A DNA stretch of 64,000 nt from Diospyros lotus (Eukaryota > Streptophyta > Magnoliopsida > Ericales > Ebenaceae). Where the stretch lies: positions 38,331,192-38,395,191 of the forward strand of contig NC_068349.1 in the NCBI RefSeq assembly GCF_014633365.1. Reading direction: 5' to 3'. Shown here piece after piece: positions 60,668 through 64,000 of the stretch. Numbering within the stretch: the first letter of the stretch is position 1; each line of letters begins with the position of its first letter. Made by a program: the position numbers and the translations under genes. Below the pieces are notes generated by a model, which was not told the origin of the DNA, searched no databases, and saw nothing but the letters and a program-made list of their open reading frames with translations.

Positions 60668-61371
60668 CCTCAGATTGATTCAAATTGATTATATATATAT
60701 ATATATATGATTTTTGGGTCTAGAAGGCAGAAAAGATTTGTGAGTGTGTGTGGATGTATGTGTGTTTGTTTGTTGAATAATTGTGAGAAACTCGAGGTTA
60801 TTCACAATCTGCTGTATAAATATAGTCCGAACAACACTATTCAAAATAGAAATTCCCATTTTTGGTTGTTGAAAAAGACCAAATTTCTTCTTCATTTTGG
60901 GTATTACTAGGTTTAGAAATATTGCAGAAGTTGTCGACCCCGTGTTCCTCGTGCTTGTTCAAAGCAACTATTTTGAGGTTTTGTTGAGAGCATCTTTCAT
61001 CTTTCACCTCAAAATCAAAATCAAAATGGGGTAGTATTAATAAATAGATATTTTGGTTTTTATTTTTATGAGAATAGATATTTGATGATGTGTAAGAAAA
61101 TAGGAAAATTTATGTAGCATAAGTGGCTAAGTTGAAATTCAAAGCACCAAATTAGGGAGAGAACCAAAGAATTTATATTTTGAATAAGTTATACTTTTCA
61201 GTATGTCTAAATATAAGCAACTAAAAAGAATCCAATTTAGACAAAATATGACCACCAAAATAATCTCTCAACGAATATAGGGACAATTTTCACAAAAACA
61301 GAGTTTTAAGTAGAAAAAGGTTTCAAAACACATTCGCATCTTTTAGAGGCAATTATCTCCAGAATACATGT
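60668..61371. other. Intergenic spacer with DUF1442 promoter
   Basis: A TA repeat (60691-60708) lies just upstream of the DUF1442 start codon. The remainder is AT-rich with no recognised gene. Confidence 0.45.
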
Positions 61372-61444
61372 GGGGTTGTAGCTCATATGGTAGAGCGCTC
61401 GCTTTGCATGCGAGAGGCACGGGGTTCGATTCCCCGCAGCTCCA
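61372..61444 (+). tRNA. tRNA-Ala (anticodon TGC)
   Basis: A 73-nt cloverleaf can be drawn: acceptor stem ggggttg/cagctcc (with wobble pairs), D arm gctc...gagc, anticodon stem ctcgc/gcgag with loop tttgcat (anticodon TGC), and T arm cggggttcgattccccg. A final A precedes flanking sequence, CCA is not encoded, and there is no intron. The internal A box (tagctcatatgg) and B box (ggttcgattcc) are intact, and a T run for polymerase III termination (atttttatt) follows about 25 nt later. Lack of encoded CCA suits a nuclear gene; it could still derive from an old organelle copy. Confidence 0.93.
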
Positions 61445-62371
61445 ATTACCACCCACTCAAGGGGGGTACTATTTTTATTAATACATATATTTGATCTCTG
61501 GGCTCATCATACCTTTAATTGTTTCAGTTGTTAGAAAATGTATGGATAAGTTACTAGAATTTGGAATAAAAAAAGGTATTTTTACACACAAAAATTTATG
61601 TGATCTTTTCTTTGTATTTCAATTTTGAGTTTTGAATTCATTCTGAGTTTTGTGTGTTTGAGTGTCTGTTTTATGTTATTCTGACAAACTATTTATTAAA
61701 ACAAAAAATTAGAAAACGTATTTACTTTCAAATTAAAAACGTATCATCGTTGGCTTCATGTGACTGTCGGCAATAGAGGATGAAGAAGAAAAGATGAGGA
61801 GTCGGTGACAATGATGGCAAGCGAGAAGGAGTGGCGACAATGATGGAGGATGAATGAGAAAAGAGAAGAAATGAGAGAGAGAGAACGCGTGAGTTCTGTG
61901 AGTGCAAGAATGGGTTTGGGCGTCAATGAGGGGTGGGAGGGGTTGTTTTCTATGTTTTGTAATTCTTTTGTATTTTCAATGAGTTTTCATTGAAAACACT
62001 CGAAACAACAATTTTTTTGGGGTTTCTTTTACAAAATTTTCAGTTATTTTCAAAAATGTATTTTTGAAAATAGTAAAGAGAATATGTTTTGGGTATTTTA
62101 AAAAACTAAAAACAGAAAATAACCCAAAAATGACAAAACACAGGCCCTTAAATTTACAGCCTTTGGTTTTGGAAACAAAAGCTCATATTTGCACGTCACT
62201 TAGAATGTCGCTTAGAATCTCATGCATGAATAAAAGAAAAGAAACATTTCAATATCTTAACAAAATGCACTCCCATCTCTCACATTCATATATGTATCAT
62301 TATCTTTCTTCGTGTACAAAAATGGGTTCTTTTACAAAGCCAAACAGAGTGGTAGAGAGCCTTACAAAATA
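61445..62371. other. Intergenic spacer, possibly with an old MULE remnant
   Basis: It holds a purine-rich repetitive patch (61760-61900, repeats like gtgacaatgatgg) between AT-rich flanks. It resembles MITE interiors elsewhere in the window, but no matching ends were found. No genes were seen. Confidence 0.4.
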
Positions 62372-62735
62372 GGGCAAAAAGATTAAATTATCTCTGCCCA
62401 CTTTGCAAATTTACAAAGTGGGCCACTGCCCTCTCCTCTCCTCTCCTCTCTTATGGCCACCGTTTGGCCGTTGCATTTGTCTCACTGTCGCGCCTCGCTA
62501 CCATCCCGTCGTCACCTCGTTGCCCTCACCTCACTGATCGCATCTTGAAGATGTAGCAACGATCGACGAGGCAAGGCAACAATGGCAACAAGGTACGAGA
62601 GCGATGATAATAAGGTGCGACGGCGAAACAAAGGCAACAATGAGACGGTGACTTGGGAGGGGAGAGGAGAGGAGATGGCAGTAGCCCACTTTGTAAATTT
62701 ACAAAGTGAACAAGAACAATTTCATCTTTTTATCC
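62372..62735. mobile_element. Foldback MITE with long terminal inverted repeats
   Basis: About 70 bp at each end are inverted copies: left ...cccactttgcaaatttacaaagtgggccactgcc then ctctcctctcc, and right ggagaggagaggagatggcagtag then cccactttgtaaatttacaaagtg. Each arm also contains its own small palindrome (cactttg-aaatttacaaagtg). The GC-rich centre carries gcaacgat and gaggcaaggcaac motifs. No clear target duplication was found. Confidence 0.7.
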
Positions 62736-63316
62736 TTATTTAATAATTTCATTAGTAAAACTGGCTCTCAAGATTTTTCCTACAAAAATTTCTCTAAAAG
62801 TATAACGTACGTCACGTGTCTTGGTCAAGTGAGGTGACATAGTTGCTTTTTAACTCACTCTCAATCGATTCGATTTACAAATCCCAGTAGAATAATGGGT
62901 ATTAAGGCCCCACCATCAATCCCAATCCCTACGTATCTAAATAGAATGAAAAATGAATTATATTATTACATAACAAGTACGAATACATATATAAAAAGAG
63001 ACAACAAGGCAAAATCCATGTCTTTCCTAATTATAATAATTTTTTCAAGTTGAAGAAGACAACAGAAGTGGATCGGTGACAATAATTTGGGTGCCAAATG
63101 CAACAACGTAGGTACAACAAAACTGATGATATATCAATCTTTCCCCAAGTGTGTGTAATGGAAAGACGAGGGAGGCAAATCAGCAGTCATTACAAAAGAA
63201 TTAGAATGAATCACAGCCTTCACAATACTCACTCCTACATCACTCACTAATAGGGAGATGAAAGATGCAAGAAAAATAAAAAGAGGGGAGGATAAAACAG
63301 ACTACTCCCTCTCCCT
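62736..63316. other. Spacer and probable DRP1 3' UTR
   Basis: No ORF or element is recognised. The right part probably belongs to the DRP1 3' UTR, since the gene's stop codon is at 63317-63319. Confidence 0.45.
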
Positions 63317-63994
63317 CTACTTGGCCCAGGCAACGTTATCAATCTCCGTTTGGGCAGATCTGTACAGTTCCAGTCTCTTCGCCAGGTTGATACGCCGCTG
63401 CATTATTGCCGGATCCTCATCCAAGAGGGAACCCAACTGTTTTGCCTGCAAAATATTTCAAAAAGCCAAATAAGAAAACCAATTGTATTCCCTTTTTCCA
63501 TCCATGCCTTTTTGTTTTTTCAGAAGAAATCATCGCACCTCCTTTGAACCCAACTCAGTGAAGAAATGATCGAGCAAGCTACGTTTGGCCTCCCGCACTT
63601 GACAATACACAATGGACTTTGGAATGGAGTTCCTCAAGCTTCCACAAACCATGTTTACATAAGACAAGACAGTGGTTCCTGTTCATGAAATGCGTGAATG
63701 AATGAATTAGTATGGCTTATCAACCTGCTGTTAAGAGCAACGCTAGTTGAATCCAGTCAAATCCCCCCCCCCCCCCCCCCCCCCCCGCGGGTGGAAAAAA
63801 AAAGAGAGAATTGAAAATGGCATGTTACTGTCATAAATTTTGTAAGAAGGATAGTAGTCAACAATCCTTACCAATTCGTCTCAGATACGAGTCATTATAT
63901 CGATCAAATATTGAATGTGTTGGATTTCCACCCTTCTCGACATCTTGAGGAAGCTTGCGGAAGAAATCAACTGTCAAGTAACTGGACTCCATTT
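63317..63994 (-). CDS. DRP1: DRP1-type dynamin-related protein, last three exons (truncated by the window)
   Basis: DRP1 (phragmoplastin) GTPases act at the cell plate and in endocytic vesicle scission. Exons 63994-63872, 63678-63539 and 63445-63317 join in phase. They encode [37 protein letters not shown], then the GTPase effector domain ([70 protein letters not shown]) and stop TAG. The GTPase and middle domains lie beyond 64000. The intron between the first two carries a C24 run. Which DRP1 paralogue this is cannot be told from the tail. Confidence 0.9.
63763..63786. repeat. C24 run in a DRP1 intron
   Basis: 24 uninterrupted C (G on the gene strand), in the intron between exons 63994-63872 and 63678-63539. 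Confidence 0.9.
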
Positions 63995-64000
63995 CTACAA

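Noticed and set aside
61741..62150. Possible additional MULE-type element
   Set aside because: The interior resembles MITE centres, but no matching inverted ends or target duplication could be located.
1..64000. CRISPR array, prokaryotic operon, phage or defence system
   Set aside because: No regularly spaced repeats or bacterial gene organisation; all genes are intron-containing plant genes.

Overview
The window is nuclear DNA of a flowering plant, most likely a dicot. Every protein gene is interrupted by GT-AG introns. The recognisable proteins are plant families (ATG6, ATX4/5-type trithorax methyltransferase, ATL RING-H2 with a wall-associated-kinase-type ectodomain, DRP1 dynamin), and the repeats are plant ones (Ty1/copia and Ty3/gypsy LTR elements, RTE-type LINEs, an AU-like SINE family, MULE-type MITEs). 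I cannot name the species. Exon joins were worked out by hand from splice signals, reading phase and remembered family sequences; nearly all phases close exactly.

Left third. The window opens with the 3' exons of an unidentified plus-strand gene (about 300-1368). ATG6/Beclin-1 follows on the minus strand (17209 to 3231, 10 exons, 525 aa). Its 14 kb length comes from insertions: a complete copia element with 5-bp target duplications (7086-12190) in intron 6, a hAT-like element, a SINE and a MITE. ATG6 is head-to-head with SDE2 (17939-20590, plus strand, 3 exons, 475 aa), which has a ubiquitin-like domain with the GG-KGG processing site and a C-terminal SAP domain.

Middle. Two minus-strand genes come next: an ATL-type RING-H2 ubiquitin ligase with a galacturonan-binding ectodomain (24376-22216, 2 exons, 361 aa) and an F-box protein like Arabidopsis RMF/At3g61730 (30471-24951, 8 exons, about 321 aa).

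Right half. One gene, an ATX4/ATX5-type histone H3K4 methyltransferase, fills 57150 down to 31697 (23 exons, 1056 aa; PWWP, PHD, extended PHD, SET, post-SET). Its introns are a transposon archive. Intron 15 (10.6 kb) holds a copia element whose integrase is split by a gypsy deletion derivative with 5-bp target duplications. Intron 3 holds a decayed RTE LINE interrupted by a SINE. Intron 8 and intron 15 hold further LINE 3' ends, and intron 11 holds a plastid cemA fragment. Downstream lie a DUF1442 gene (60667-59655), a tRNA-Ala(UGC) gene (61372-61444), a foldback MITE (62372-62735), and the last three exons of a DRP1 dynamin-related gene cut by the window edge.

The genes do not form one pathway: they cover autophagy, splicing or replication stress, ubiquitination, chromatin marking and membrane fission. 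No new defence system or gene cluster was found. The points most worth a second look are the Phe replacing the usual Tyr at the Phe/Tyr switch of the SET domain, the sense-oriented copia element 34 bp from an ATG6 splice acceptor, a 23-C polypyrimidine tract at an ATX acceptor, an apparent GC-AG intron, and an unexplained protein-like ORF inside an F-box gene intron.
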